From Thermosynechococcaceae cyanobacterium MS004 (GTDB lineage Bacteria; Cyanobacteriota; Cyanobacteriia; Thermosynechococcales; Thermosynechococcaceae), in assembly GCA_022402525.1 (NCBI GenBank), contig JAKRSB010000139.1, positions 1-64,000 on the forward strand: a stretch of 64,000 bases of DNA, read 5' to 3'. A program made the translations under genes and the position numbers. The notes under the pieces are model-generated. The model ran no database searches. It was not told the origin of the DNA and worked only from the letters and a program-made list of their open reading frames with translations. Within the stretch, counting starts at the first letter, position 1; each line of letters starts with the position of its first letter. This document shows, piece after piece, positions 52,033 through 60,763 of this stretch.

Positions 52033-52142
52033 GCTAGTCCTATCTCTAGGGCTTCAGAACCTTTTTCTAAGCGATCTAGGCGTGAGTTAAGGGCTTCAAT
52101 GGTTTAAGGCTTAAAATTAGGGCTTCAAACTCCAAGGTCATT

Positions 52143-52667
52143 ATGGTAGAACCCATTCACTTACCGCAGTTGCTCCATGCGCCAGGGCAGTCAGACGTGG
52201 TGTTGGTGCAGGAGTGGTTTGCAGATCTCCAGTCCCTGACGCCTGTGCAGGGGCAGGTTAAGGTGGTGCATCATGGAAACTTTTTGCAGGTGGACGGTAC
52301 GGCGGAGACGATTGTGACCTTGACCTGCGATCGCTGCCTTCAAAGCTATAACTACCGCCTTGCCACCGAAACCTCGGAATTGATTTGGCTCAGCGAAGTG
52401 ACCGAGTCAGATGCCCTTCAGGGGATCGTGACCGAAGATTTAGACCTTGAAGACTTGGTTGAAACCCTACCGCCAGACGGCTATTTTCTTCCCGATGATT
52501 GGCTGTATCAACAGCTTTGCCTTGAATTGCCTCAGCGCCAGCTTTGCGATGAACAGTGCCCCGGCATTGAAATTGAGCATCCTCAGTCAGAAAGCGCTTC
52601 TCCCCTAGACTATCGATGGGCGAGTTTGGCAGACCTCAAACAGCAGCTCGAACGGGGGCATTCCTGA
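52143..52667 (+). CDS. YceD family protein (DUF177)
   Basis: A 174-residue protein of the YceD/DUF177 family, which helps 23S rRNA accumulation and is usually coupled to the rpmF or other ribosomal genes. The zinc-like Cys pair is present in TLTCDRCLQSYNY, a further CDEQC follows near 138-142, and the acidic middle (TEDLDLEDLVETLPPDGYFL) is typical. It follows jag by 110 bp. Confidence 0.85.
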   Translation: MVEPIHLPQLLHAPGQSDVVLVQEWFADLQSLTPVQGQVKVVHHGNFLQVDGTAETIVTLTCDRCLQSYNYRLATETSELIWLSEVTESDALQGIVTEDLDLEDLVETLPPDGYFLPDDWLYQQLCLELPQRQLCDEQCPGIEIEHPQSESASPLDYRWASLADLKQQLERGHS

Positions 52668-52771
52668 ATTTTTCAGTTTGGATAAATTGCTTAAATGAAT
52701 TGCTTGGATAAATTGCGCTTAGACTAAAAGTAGTAGTAGAATTGTAGACTGTGTCCAATACTTGAAGCACC

Positions 52772-52969
52772 ATGCCTAAATTAAAAACGCGACGGTCTGC
52801 TGCAAAGCGATTTAAGCGCAGCGGTAGCGGTAAATTCCTGCGTCGTAGGGCATCCAAGAATCACATGCTAGAGCACAAGCCTACGGTCCGCAAGACTCGC
52901 TTGTCTCAAAAAGCAGTGGTGGATGAGCGGGACGCAGATAACGTTCGCCTCATGCTTCCCTACTCCTAA
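52772..52969 (+). CDS. rpmI: Ribosomal protein bL35
   Basis: A 65-residue basic protein: [20 protein letters not shown], then [17 protein letters not shown]. It is the classical partner of rplT, which starts 66 bp downstream. Confidence 0.97.
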   Translation: MPKLKTRRSAAKRFKRSGSGKFLRRRASKNHMLEHKPTVRKTRLSQKAVVDERDADNVRLMLPYS

Positions 52970-53035
52970 GCCCACTGCATCTCACTCCTCTCAAGCTCAA
53001 CAGACTGCCAATACACTGGAACGAAGGACTAAGAC

Positions 53036-53398
53036 ATGACACGGGTCAAGCGCGGTAATGTCGCTCGTAAGCGCCGCAAAAAAATATTAAAGCTGGCTAA
53101 GGGATTTAGAGGGTCACACTCTCGCTTATTCCGCACTGCCAATCAGCAGGTGATGAAGGCGCTCCGGAACGCCTATCGTGATCGCCGTAAGCGAAAGCGT
53201 GATTTTCGTCGTCTGTGGATTGCCCGCATCAATGCAGCGGCTCGTCAGCACGGTCTGAGCTACAGCCAGCTTATTGGAAATCTGAAGAAAGCTGAAGTGG
53301 GACTCAACCGAAAAATGCTGGCGCAGCTTGCAGTTTTGGATCCAGACGGGTTCACCAAAGTGCTTGAGTTGGCGGCTGCGCAGGCATCCAAGGCTTAG
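53036..53398 (+). CDS. rplT: Ribosomal protein bL20
   Basis: A 120-residue basic protein beginning [20 protein letters not shown], with [20 protein letters not shown] and [20 protein letters not shown] in family order. It binds 23S rRNA early in large-subunit assembly. It is co-transcribed with rpmI; infC is not adjacent. Confidence 0.98.
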   Translation: MTRVKRGNVARKRRKKILKLAKGFRGSHSRLFRTANQQVMKALRNAYRDRRKRKRDFRRLWIARINAAARQHGLSYSQLIGNLKKAEVGLNRKMLAQLAVLDPDGFTKVLELAAAQASKA

Positions 53399-53413
53399 GG
53401 CTATTGAGGTGGT

Positions 53414-53443
53414 ATGGCCTGATGTCGAAAGGTTTCAGGCCAT
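53414..53443 (+). terminator. Hairpin just after rplT
   Basis: The arms ATGGCCTGA (53414-53422) and TCAGGCCAT (53435-53443) are perfect over 9 bp, with a 12-base loop, 16 bp beyond the stop. No T-tract follows, so this may protect the transcript 3' end rather than terminate it. Confidence 0.4.
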
Positions 53444-53487
53444 GCATCGCCAAGTTTGATTTCGCCTTTTCAATTTTTTTACCTATG

Positions 53488-53524
53488 AATGTAGTACGTA
53501 CTTTGCTGCGGACTACATTTTTTT
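53488..53524 (+). terminator. Rho-independent terminator of rpmI-rplT
   Basis: The arms AATGTAGT (53488-53495) and ACTACATT (53512-53519) pair perfectly and run into a T-tract. The loop is 16 bases. It is 90 bp after the rplT stop. Confidence 0.6.
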
Positions 53525-53831
53525 ATGGGATTTTGATGGAGCGATGAGTTTCCTTGCCGCTCAAGGCGATACCGCGCTTGCGGAGCTGAGCGATTTGTGA
53601 AACCGCCCCTTTCGCCCTAAGATAAAACCAAATGATATGGTAAGAGCCATCACGTAGGATAGGTAGATGGCGCTAATGGCTCAAGATTCTCTCCTTTTGG
53701 CCTATTCTGATTCATGAAAGTCGATGCGATATCAGCGCTTGTCGTTCAATCTTTTCGCTCAATCTTTCCTCAGTGAATTCAGCCTTTCAATTCAACCTTT
53801 GCGCTAAATCTTTTAGCTTTTCCTGAATGTA
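53525..53831. other. Intergenic region downstream of rplT
   Basis: About 307 bp without a gene. A nested stem, GCTCA...TGAGC enclosing CCGC-GCTT-GCGG, lies near 53557-53594. The stretch at 53735-53830 is a run of related CTTTTCGCTCAATCTTT / CTTTGCGCTAAATCTTT words. A plus-strand promoter for the next gene is expected here. Confidence 0.45.
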
Positions 53832-55931
53832 ATGTCCCCCAACGACTCCCCTGCACCCCAGCCCGTCACCGATCCTGGCTCAGAAAAGTCTGATTCAGAA
53901 AACACTGATTCAAACATAAAGACTGATTCAGAAATAAAGACTGATTCAGAAATAAAGACTGATTCAGAAATAAAGACTGAATCCCAGATGCCCTCACAGC
54001 AAAGGCTTTTTAGAGCCCTTGGCAGTCTTTCTCAAAAGGTTTTGTCTCAAAAGGTTTTGTCTCAAAACCGATCGCAGGGGTTGTTTTGGATTGTGGTGCT
54101 TGTCACCTCTGGAGTGACAGGGGTGGTTGCGTTTCAATGGTTGACGGGACTGCCTGCTACGCCAAACTGTCGCAAAATTTTTCAGGTCACGCTCTCTGAT
54201 TCCAGCCAGCTTTACTGCGCCGATCAAGCAGCCCGCAAGGGGGATGAAGCGTCGCTCTCTGCTGCACTTAAGCTGGCTGGCTCTATTAATGAAAAAGATC
54301 CGCTCTTTGAGCAGTCTCGACAGCTTGCCAATCACTGGTCTGAAGCTATTTTGGTGTTGGCGCGCCAAAAAGTAGATTCTGGCAACCTAAAGCAAGGGGT
54401 TACTTTGGCGGAGCAGGTGCCTAACACGAGTGCAGTCTACCCTGAAGCACAGAGCATGATTCAGGATTGGCGGGCGAACTGGAAGCAAGGAGAATCGATT
54501 TTTAAGGAGGCGAGAAAGGCCATTCAGGAGCAGAACTGGGGAATGGCAACAGAGCAGGTGCGAAACTTAGTGCAGATTGGCAGTGACTACTGGCAAAAGC
54601 AAGCGGATCGCATTGTTGCCGAAATTTCCGTGGAGCAGCAGGCATTCCTAAAAATTGATGCAGCCCAATCCCTGGCGAGTTATGGAACGTCGGACGATAT
54701 TGCTAAGGCGATTCAATCCGTGAGCCAAATTGATCCCAAGCGTCTCGCGCGCAAGCGTGTGGTTGAAAAGATTGACGAGTGGAGCGGCAAACTCGTGGAG
54801 ATTGCGAGATCCGCCCACGAGAATGGCGACTATAAGGCGGCGATCGAAGCTGCCCAGAAAGTACCCCCCAATGCCAAGGTAGCCAATATTGCGGCGGGGT
54901 ATCTGCAATTGGGCCGTGCAGAGACTCTGGAGCGAGAAAGCGCAGCGGAACAGGATTCGGGCAGCGGGACAGGAGGTTCAGATTCCCTGTGGCATTCCAT
55001 GCAGGCTTATGCCTATGTTGCTCAAATTGACCCCAGCACTCCTGTCTACCAGACCAGCCAAGCACAGCGCCAAAAATGGGAAGGGAAGGTTCAAAACTGG
55101 GGGCAGTTGGCGATCGCCCGATGGTTGGCAGATATCGACCAGGTTTCTGGCTATCGTACCGCGATCGCCCAGGCCTCGATGGTTAAGCCTGACCAACCTC
55201 GTCGGGTGGAAGCCCAAACCTTGATTGCCGCCTGGACCAAACAAATAGAAACCTTCACAGACCGTCAGTTTTTAGCCAGAGCCAAGCAGATTGCGGTGGG
55301 CAATACGATCGAGAATCTGCAAAATGCGATCGCAGAGGCCAGCAAAGCCCTCTCCGGCACGCTTCAGGGAACGGCTCAAACCCTTGTTGCAGAATGGCGT
55401 AGCTCCGTAGAGCGCGTTCAGGATCAGCCTATTCTTGACCAGGCGCGGGCGCTTGCCCAAAAGGGCGACTTAAGTGGTGCTATTCGGATTGCTGAGACAA
55501 TCGAATCCGGTCGGGCGCTCTATGGACGTGCCAGGGATGAAATTTATGGCTGGGTGGGGCAGATTCAGGCCGTCGAAGATCGGCCTATTTTGAATGAAGC
55601 CGAAGCCCTTGCGAGCGAGGGGCGCTTGTCAGAAGCTATTGCCAGAGCCTCCGACATTGGCTCCAATCGTAACCTCTACGGAGAAGCACAATCTCGCATT
55701 GCAGACTGGGCCGCCCAGCGCCGCCAAATTGAGGAAGCAAATCGCCCTCAGCCCGATCCCATTGAAGAAACTCCCTCTCAGCAGGAAACTTCCGGCAATA
55801 CGGGTGCCCCTGTATATGAGGAACAGCCCGCCGCACCCGTTGAGAACAGTGCGCCGCCGCCAGAGTCAGAACCTGCACCGCCAGAGCCAGAACCTGCGCC
55901 GGACGCCAACAGCGCAAACCCAAACTTTTAG
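53832..55931 (+). CDS. Single-pass membrane protein with helical repeats, function unknown
   Basis: A 699-residue protein. The first ~55 residues are acidic low complexity, made by an 18-bp DNA repeat (SEIKTD units). A KVLSQKVLSQ repeat precedes a single TM helix at ~85-105 (GLFWIVVLVTSGVTGVVAFQ), so the N-terminus is likely cytoplasmic and the rest extracytoplasmic. The large remainder consists of alpha-helical repeats of about 70-75 residues. The repeats share A..(G)D...A...A..I, a mid-helix G and a W at the end (for example ARALAQKGDLSGAIRIAETI and AEALASEGRLSEAIARASDI). They look like TPR-type solenoids. The C-terminus is Pro/Glu-rich (PPPESEPAPPEPEPAP). Such proteins are often annotated as chromosome-segregation ATPases, for which I see no evidence. 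A protein-binding scaffold is the safest description. Confidence 0.7.
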   Translation: MSPNDSPAPQPVTDPGSEKSDSENTDSNIKTDSEIKTDSEIKTDSEIKTESQMPSQQRLFRALGSLSQKVLSQKVLSQNRSQGLFWIVVLVTSGVTGVVAFQWLTGLPATPNCRKIFQVTLSDSSQLYCADQAARKGDEASLSAALKLAGSINEKDPLFEQSRQLANHWSEAILVLARQKVDSGNLKQGVTLAEQVPNTSAVYPEAQSMIQDWRANWKQGESIFKEARKAIQEQNWGMATEQVRNLVQIGSDYWQKQADRIVAEISVEQQAFLKIDAAQSLASYGTSDDIAKAIQSVSQIDPKRLARKRVVEKIDEWSGKLVEIARSAHENGDYKAAIEAAQKVPPNAKVANIAAGYLQLGRAETLERESAAEQDSGSGTGGSDSLWHSMQAYAYVAQIDPSTPVYQTSQAQRQKWEGKVQNWGQLAIARWLADIDQVSGYRTAIAQASMVKPDQPRRVEAQTLIAAWTKQIETFTDRQFLARAKQIAVGNTIENLQNAIAEASKALSGTLQGTAQTLVAEWRSSVERVQDQPILDQARALAQKGDLSGAIRIAETIESGRALYGRARDEIYGWVGQIQAVEDRPILNEAEALASEGRLSEAIARASDIGSNRNLYGEAQSRIADWAAQRRQIEEANRPQPDPIEETPSQQETSGNTGAPVYEEQPAAPVENSAPPPESEPAPPEPEPAPDANSANPNF
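53903..53974. repeat. 18-bp tandem repeat at the start of the helical-repeat gene
   Basis: Three exact units GACTGATTCAGAAATAAA at 53921-53938, 53939-53956 and 53957-53974 follow one degenerate unit at 53903-53920. A partial unit follows. The frame is kept and the encoded unit is TDSEIK. Confidence 0.92.
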
Positions 55932-56046
55932 GATCGTTCCGTCACTGTTAGCAGCAACTGTTGGCAGCAACCGTTAGCATCGACTGTTACAGCAGCGTTG
56001 CGGGCGTATCCGGGCCCGAAGCGCTTGATTGGGCAGACTGGATAGA

Positions 56047-58641
56047 TTACTGCTGGATAGAATGCGACTGGATAGATTGCTCAATAGAATGCGATTGGAT
56101 AGATTGCTCGGCTTGAGCGATCGCCCTGCGCATGTTCTCAACCGCACCTAAGTCCACAGAAAACCCTGTCAAGCCAAACCGCAGTAGACGCTCTAGCCAT
56201 TCCTCCGAGGCGTAGTCCAGAGAGCCGCACAAAATACTGGGCAGCTCTAGCTCAGCGGCTCGCTTGACTAACTGGGCGATCGCCTCTATCACGGTCGTGG
56301 ATTGCTGCGCCAGAATGGACTCAAACGCGGGATGGTCGCGGTCAATCCCCAATAGAAGCTGCGTCAAGTCATTGAGGCCAATGGTAATGCCTTGAATACC
56401 AGCCCGTTTGTAAGCGTCCAGGGAAAATAAAACCGAGGGCACCTCCGCCATCATCCATAGCGATAGGTGCTGGTCGAGGTCAAGCGCCTGCATTTTTTGG
56501 ACGCAGTACCGTACCTCCTGGGGCGATCGCACAAAGGGCAAAATGAACCGTAAGTTGTCAATGCCGTCCGCAACCAGCTCTTGTAAGACCTCTAGCTCAA
56601 GGGCCAAGAGCTGATCATCATAAAGATGCCGTAGCGCACCCCGTAAACCAATGGCCGGATTATTCTCCGCCGGAGGTGGAGCCTCAGCAAAGGGCTTCGT
56701 TGCCGCAAAGACTCGCCGCCAGTCCGTTGCATAGAGATCCACCGCGCGATAGTAAACCGGACAGGGCATGAGCGCATAGCTCATCTGCTCCAGATCTCCA
56801 CGCAGCTTTCGCTTAATTTGTGTGCGGCGACTGCCCTGTAGCCAGGGGGGCATATTGGGGATCGTATTGGGGGCCGTATTGGAGGCCATATTAGAGGCCG
56901 TATTGGGAGCCGTATTCGCCTGGCGAAGCTGATCGAGCAAAAGCCATTCCCCGCGCACCAGTCCGAGTCCGTCCACGGCCAGCTCCTGTACTCGTGGAAG
57001 CAGCGTAGGCTGACTCAGGTTGACGAAGACAGGCGTGGTGGACGTAATCCTAGGGGGGTGGACAACGGCAGGCTGAGTCACTGAAGCGGCAGGCTGTATT
57101 TTATTCTGCTTGTTTGTCTTGTAAGCTGCGGAAAACTCGATAGCGCTGGGCTTTGCTGAAGCAAAAGATTGAATGAGCGGAGTTTCAGGCGCAGAATTGT
57201 CCCACTGATTGGACTGATTCGGCTGAGCATAGATCTCCCCCAGCGTCCCGTCCAGCATGACCCACTGCCCAGTCCGCAGCGTTTTGAGGATGCCTTCAAT
57301 TCCGACAATCGCAGGGCGACCAAACTCTCGCGCCATAATTGCACCGTGAGATAAGATGCCGCCCGACTCACAAATCAGCCCCGCCGCCTCCTGTAGCCAA
57401 GCAAGATGAATCGGCTCAAGGCTGCGGGTCACTAAGATTCTGCCGCGTAGGGCAATAGGAGAAAGCTGCTGAAAGTTCTCGACCACCACCACAGGCGCAA
57501 CGAGGTCTCCCGGTGCGGCTGGCATTCCTTTTCCTAGGCAGTTGTCTCCTGGAGAGGTCTGGGGCGCGGAAGTTGGCCAAGGCAAGTCAGGTGCCCAGCC
57601 CAAAACCTCTAGATTAGGGGGGGGGTTACTGTGGGTTTTATCTGCCCACAAGATCCACGCTACGGTTCGCGGCAGGTCTAGATGTTGCTGCTCTAGGGCT
57701 TTACCAACCGTGAGGAGCGGCTGAAGGACTTGCTGAGCAATATGCTTAAACTCTTGTGTTGAAGAGGCTTGCGTTGAGGCGATCGCGGGGCTATGGACAG
57801 TCCAAGCCGCCTTTGGCTCTAAACGACAATAGCGGTAGGATTCAGGGCACTGCTGCCCTTCCCAGACAGAGGGGGTCAGACTTTGAACAGCTTGAATCTC
57901 CACCTGTTCGCTTGACCACTGCATCCATCCCGCAGCCTGAATTTCTGGCAATGACTGTACTAAGACACTGAGATGCAGATCTTCAGTTCGCAGCCCCAGT
58001 TTTTGCAGGATATAAAGATTCCCTGCCCAGAAGAGGCTGGCCCAAAGAGACTTGAGGCGGCTCCAAAATTGGTCGACTGCACTGTTGTCGACTGCACTGT
58101 TATTGATCGTACTGTTGTCGACATCACCATTGTCGACTGCACTGTTATTGATCGCATTACTACAAAGACTGGGCGAGAGAGACAGCAGATTGCTGAGGTT
58201 GAGAGCTGGATTAATCGTGGGTTGAGAAGTCCACAGGTAGGGGGTTAGGAGAATCTGCACACTCCCTGCTTGCTGAAGGCCAGCCTGCCAGATAGCCCGC
58301 CAGCGATCGCTGAGGGGTAGCGCAAGAATACCTTCCTGAAGCTTCTGGGCCATGAACTGGAGCTGAGCAGCTTGGTTTAGGTCAAAATTTAGGTTGAGGT
58401 AGGGAAAGTCCTGGAGTGCTTTATCTGTCCAGTGCACCTGAGTCCAGACGCTTTGCATAACCGCATCTGACACAATAAATCCAGTCCGCACAAACCCATC
58501 CGACAACTGCCATTGATTTAGCTCGTGGAGCTGTACACCAACCGGATGCTGCTCCAAATTCTGGCCTAACCAAAGAAGCGGGATGACGCCTGTTTCTATA
58601 CTTGCGGCCTGACCCATGGGCAAATGATTCCGATCCTGCAA
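56047..58641 (-). CDS. PEP-synthase-like protein with degenerate ATP-binding domain
   Basis: An 864-residue relative of phosphoenolpyruvate synthase and pyruvate phosphate dikinase. The central phosphohistidine domain is recognisable: GGILSHGAIMAREFGRPAIV, His at ~432. The C-terminal PEP/pyruvate barrel has LGLVRGEWLLLDQLR, YYRAVDLYATDWR, NPAIGLRGALRH, IGLNDLTQLLLGIDRDHP and LCGSLDYASEEW with the catalytic-type Cys at ~804. The N-terminal ~400 residues should be an ATP-grasp domain but are worn; the VGGK lysine is Gln (VGVQLHELNQWQLSDGF). In-frame repeats have expanded it. I infer a protein that keeps the phosphotransfer and PEP sites but probably lacks its own kinase half. Substrate and role are unknown. 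Confidence 0.7.
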   Translation of the reverse strand: MQDRNHLPMGQAASIETGVIPLLWLGQNLEQHPVGVQLHELNQWQLSDGFVRTGFIVSDAVMQSVWTQVHWTDKALQDFPYLNLNFDLNQAAQLQFMAQKLQEGILALPLSDRWRAIWQAGLQQAGSVQILLTPYLWTSQPTINPALNLSNLLSLSPSLCSNAINNSAVDNGDVDNSTINNSAVDNSAVDQFWSRLKSLWASLFWAGNLYILQKLGLRTEDLHLSVLVQSLPEIQAAGWMQWSSEQVEIQAVQSLTPSVWEGQQCPESYRYCRLEPKAAWTVHSPAIASTQASSTQEFKHIAQQVLQPLLTVGKALEQQHLDLPRTVAWILWADKTHSNPPPNLEVLGWAPDLPWPTSAPQTSPGDNCLGKGMPAAPGDLVAPVVVVENFQQLSPIALRGRILVTRSLEPIHLAWLQEAAGLICESGGILSHGAIMAREFGRPAIVGIEGILKTLRTGQWVMLDGTLGEIYAQPNQSNQWDNSAPETPLIQSFASAKPSAIEFSAAYKTNKQNKIQPAASVTQPAVVHPPRITSTTPVFVNLSQPTLLPRVQELAVDGLGLVRGEWLLLDQLRQANTAPNTASNMASNTAPNTIPNMPPWLQGSRRTQIKRKLRGDLEQMSYALMPCPVYYRAVDLYATDWRRVFAATKPFAEAPPPAENNPAIGLRGALRHLYDDQLLALELEVLQELVADGIDNLRFILPFVRSPQEVRYCVQKMQALDLDQHLSLWMMAEVPSVLFSLDAYKRAGIQGITIGLNDLTQLLLGIDRDHPAFESILAQQSTTVIEAIAQLVKRAAELELPSILCGSLDYASEEWLERLLRFGLTGFSVDLGAVENMRRAIAQAEQSIQSHSIEQSIQSHSIQQ
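56851..56918. repeat. 12-bp tandem repeat in the PEP-synthase-like gene
   Basis: Five full 12-bp units of the form CRTATTRGRGRC plus a sixth partial unit. They encode NTAP/NTAS/NMAS/NTAP/NTIP/NM tetrapeptides on the minus strand. Confidence 0.9.
58075..58158. repeat. 15-bp tandem repeat in the PEP-synthase-like gene
   Basis: Five 15-bp units (58075-58149) of the form GACTGCACTGTTRTY, followed by a partial unit, encode the pentapeptide SAVDN and variants on the minus strand. A third in-frame repeat at the gene's 3' end (near 56047-56118) encodes SIEQSIQSH units. Confidence 0.9.
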
Positions 58642-58711
58642 TTCGGCAAAAGGGTAAGTCTTTTCAGTTTAGCTGGGTTTTTGAGCCTTCACGTGACATG
58701 GGGTTTGACAG

Positions 58712-60616
58712 CTAGGGTGTGGTGGGGACTGGCTGACGATTAATGGCTTCAGGGCTAGGGGTGGATGGGGCGACAGGTGCAGCTTCGGAGGCTGGTTCCG
58801 GCGAGATTTCTGGTGAGATTTCTGGTGAGATTTCTGCCGCTGGCAAGGTTTGAGTCTTGCTAATCAAGACCCTAACTTGTGCATTGGGCGGTGTGGCCGT
58901 TGCGGTAGTAATGCTCAATCGGTCGGGCTGGATTTGGCCTTGGGTTTGCAGGTAGGTGCTGAGGATCTGCGATCGCGCTTGAGCCTGTACGCCTGTTTCT
59001 GTAGGAGTTTGGTTGACCGTGATCTCCAGGCCGAGGGCTGGGTATTGACGCAGTAGCGCAATTATTCTCTCTAGCCTTTGAGCTTGGGCTGGAGCCAGAG
59101 TGGTTTCATCGGCGGCAAAGGCGATGGTTTCGGTCAGGGGCGCGACGCGATTCAGGATCACCTGGGCCGTTGGAAAATTAAGCTGGGTGCGGAGTATCTC
59201 TGTCAGCAAGGTCTGTCCGTCTTGATCAATATCGCGATCGCTGAGGTAGTTAATTTGAATAGTTAGGGGAACTTCCGGGCTAGTCGTGACCGTGTAGTTG
59301 ATCCACTGGGCGGGTTTAGGCAGTTTAAATAGGCGCAGAGAGGCCTCAATTTCCTGCAAAAAACTTGCCTGAAGTTCAGCAATCGTAGGCAATACGGGAA
59401 GCGCTGCTTCAGGGCCTCCTTGGAGTAGTTCGTTAGAGGCCGTTGGCACTTCGACAAGGTTGAGGGCAATGGACTCTACGGGACGGCGGAGGCGCTCGGC
59501 CAAGAGCTGCTTAAATTGGGTTTGCTCTGCTTTGGTATAAACTTTGCTGGTATAGACCTGGAACTGAATCGCAAGTCTATCTGGCTGAGACTTAAAGGAT
59601 AGTGCATTGATATAGGAGCGAATCTGACCATCGGGAAAGACAGCAAAGTTATTCTGCCAGATTTCAGTGGTGGTGTTTCGCAGTCGATTTTCTTGTTGTT
59701 TGGCGGTAATTTCGTTGCGGAGCTGTCCTAAAGATTGACCCAAGGGGATAGAAATGATCAAAATCGTAACGACAATCAGCAGCAAACGCCCTGGCAAGCT
59801 GCCAATGCGCTTCAGCCTTCTTGTCCCAGGGACTCGATCTAACATCACCTGAACCCGCTGACTTTCAGGGTCTTCACCTCGCCATGCGCGTACTTGTTCG
59901 CGCACGAGGTTTGTGTCAATGTGAAGCGCTAAAAAGACCAGCATGGCCGAGAAGGTAATGGCAATAAAGTTGGTCAAAAACAGTAGCCCACCCCCCTGGG
60001 CAACCTGCAACCCTGTTCTGGGGTTAACGCTAACTGCAATCCCAATGCCGTACCCGACCACGCACAGCGGCGGCATCAGCGCCACAGCGATGGATACCCC
60101 TGGAATGGAGGTCGCAATCCCTTTCGCAACTTTACAGATGGAGACAGCGCCCACTGCCCCCGAAAAGAGCGCCACGCCAAGATCCAGTAGGTTAGGGCGA
60201 GTTCTAGCCAAAATTTCGCTGGTCATTTCTTTGAAGGGCAGCACCGACACCAGCACAACAGCAAACAAAATCGCTAAGCTACAGCTTAAAAACAGGTTCA
60301 GCAACGCCCGGAAAGCCAAAATTACATCCCCTGCCGCCAGCGCCAGTCCGTTGGCTAGAATGCTGCCCATCAATGGAGAAATGAGCATCGCACCAATGAT
60401 GACGGCGGGGCTATTTAAGACCAGACCCAAGGTAGCAATGCCAGCGGCAAACAATACCTGAAGCCAATAGCTGGTATCGGTCAGGGTGACGGATTGGGCA
60501 ATATCCAGGTAGACCTCTTCTTTCCGGGCAGCACTGATTCCGAGGTTCCAGGCAAACCAACTCCGCAGACGGGCGATCGCCGTCAGGATTCGGCGCAGGG
60601 GTTGAGAATAACGCAT
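58712..60616 (-). CDS. DUF389 membrane protein with C-terminal extracytoplasmic domains
   Basis: A 634-residue protein of the DUF389 family (TIGR00341 type). The first ~260 residues hold about six helices, including INSPAVIIGAMLISPLMGSI-type sequence (VLNSPAVIIGAMLISPLMGS), the family hallmark. GSLPGRLLLIVVTILIISIP at ~275-295 is a further helix. Residues ~300-590 are a soluble extracytoplasmic part with two alpha/beta repeats and a region resembling an OmpA-like domain (ADETTLAPAQAQRLERIIAL). The tail is Pro/Glu-rich with an EISP repeat made by three 12-bp DNA units (58803-58838). Transport substrate and role are unknown for the family. Confidence 0.78.
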   Translation of the reverse strand: MRYSQPLRRILTAIARLRSWFAWNLGISAARKEEVYLDIAQSVTLTDTSYWLQVLFAAGIATLGLVLNSPAVIIGAMLISPLMGSILANGLALAAGDVILAFRALLNLFLSCSLAILFAVVLVSVLPFKEMTSEILARTRPNLLDLGVALFSGAVGAVSICKVAKGIATSIPGVSIAVALMPPLCVVGYGIGIAVSVNPRTGLQVAQGGGLLFLTNFIAITFSAMLVFLALHIDTNLVREQVRAWRGEDPESQRVQVMLDRVPGTRRLKRIGSLPGRLLLIVVTILIISIPLGQSLGQLRNEITAKQQENRLRNTTTEIWQNNFAVFPDGQIRSYINALSFKSQPDRLAIQFQVYTSKVYTKAEQTQFKQLLAERLRRPVESIALNLVEVPTASNELLQGGPEAALPVLPTIAELQASFLQEIEASLRLFKLPKPAQWINYTVTTSPEVPLTIQINYLSDRDIDQDGQTLLTEILRTQLNFPTAQVILNRVAPLTETIAFAADETTLAPAQAQRLERIIALLRQYPALGLEITVNQTPTETGVQAQARSQILSTYLQTQGQIQPDRLSITTATATPPNAQVRVLISKTQTLPAAEISPEISPEISPEPASEAAPVAPSTPSPEAINRQPVPTTP

Positions 60617-60763
60617 CGCAATGTCTTACTATCCAGGGATGTTACGACGGGTGTACTGTACGGGATTTGGCTGGGGCTGGTTGGCTATGCTCTACGCTGG
60701 ATTCCATGCCTGCTGATAGGATAGCAGTACCCTAAGTTAGCTCCTAAAACGATGGAGGTTGCG

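Noticed and set aside
53903-53974. Regular 18-bp repeats as a CRISPR array
   Set aside because: The units are contiguous, without spacers, and encode an in-frame peptide repeat.
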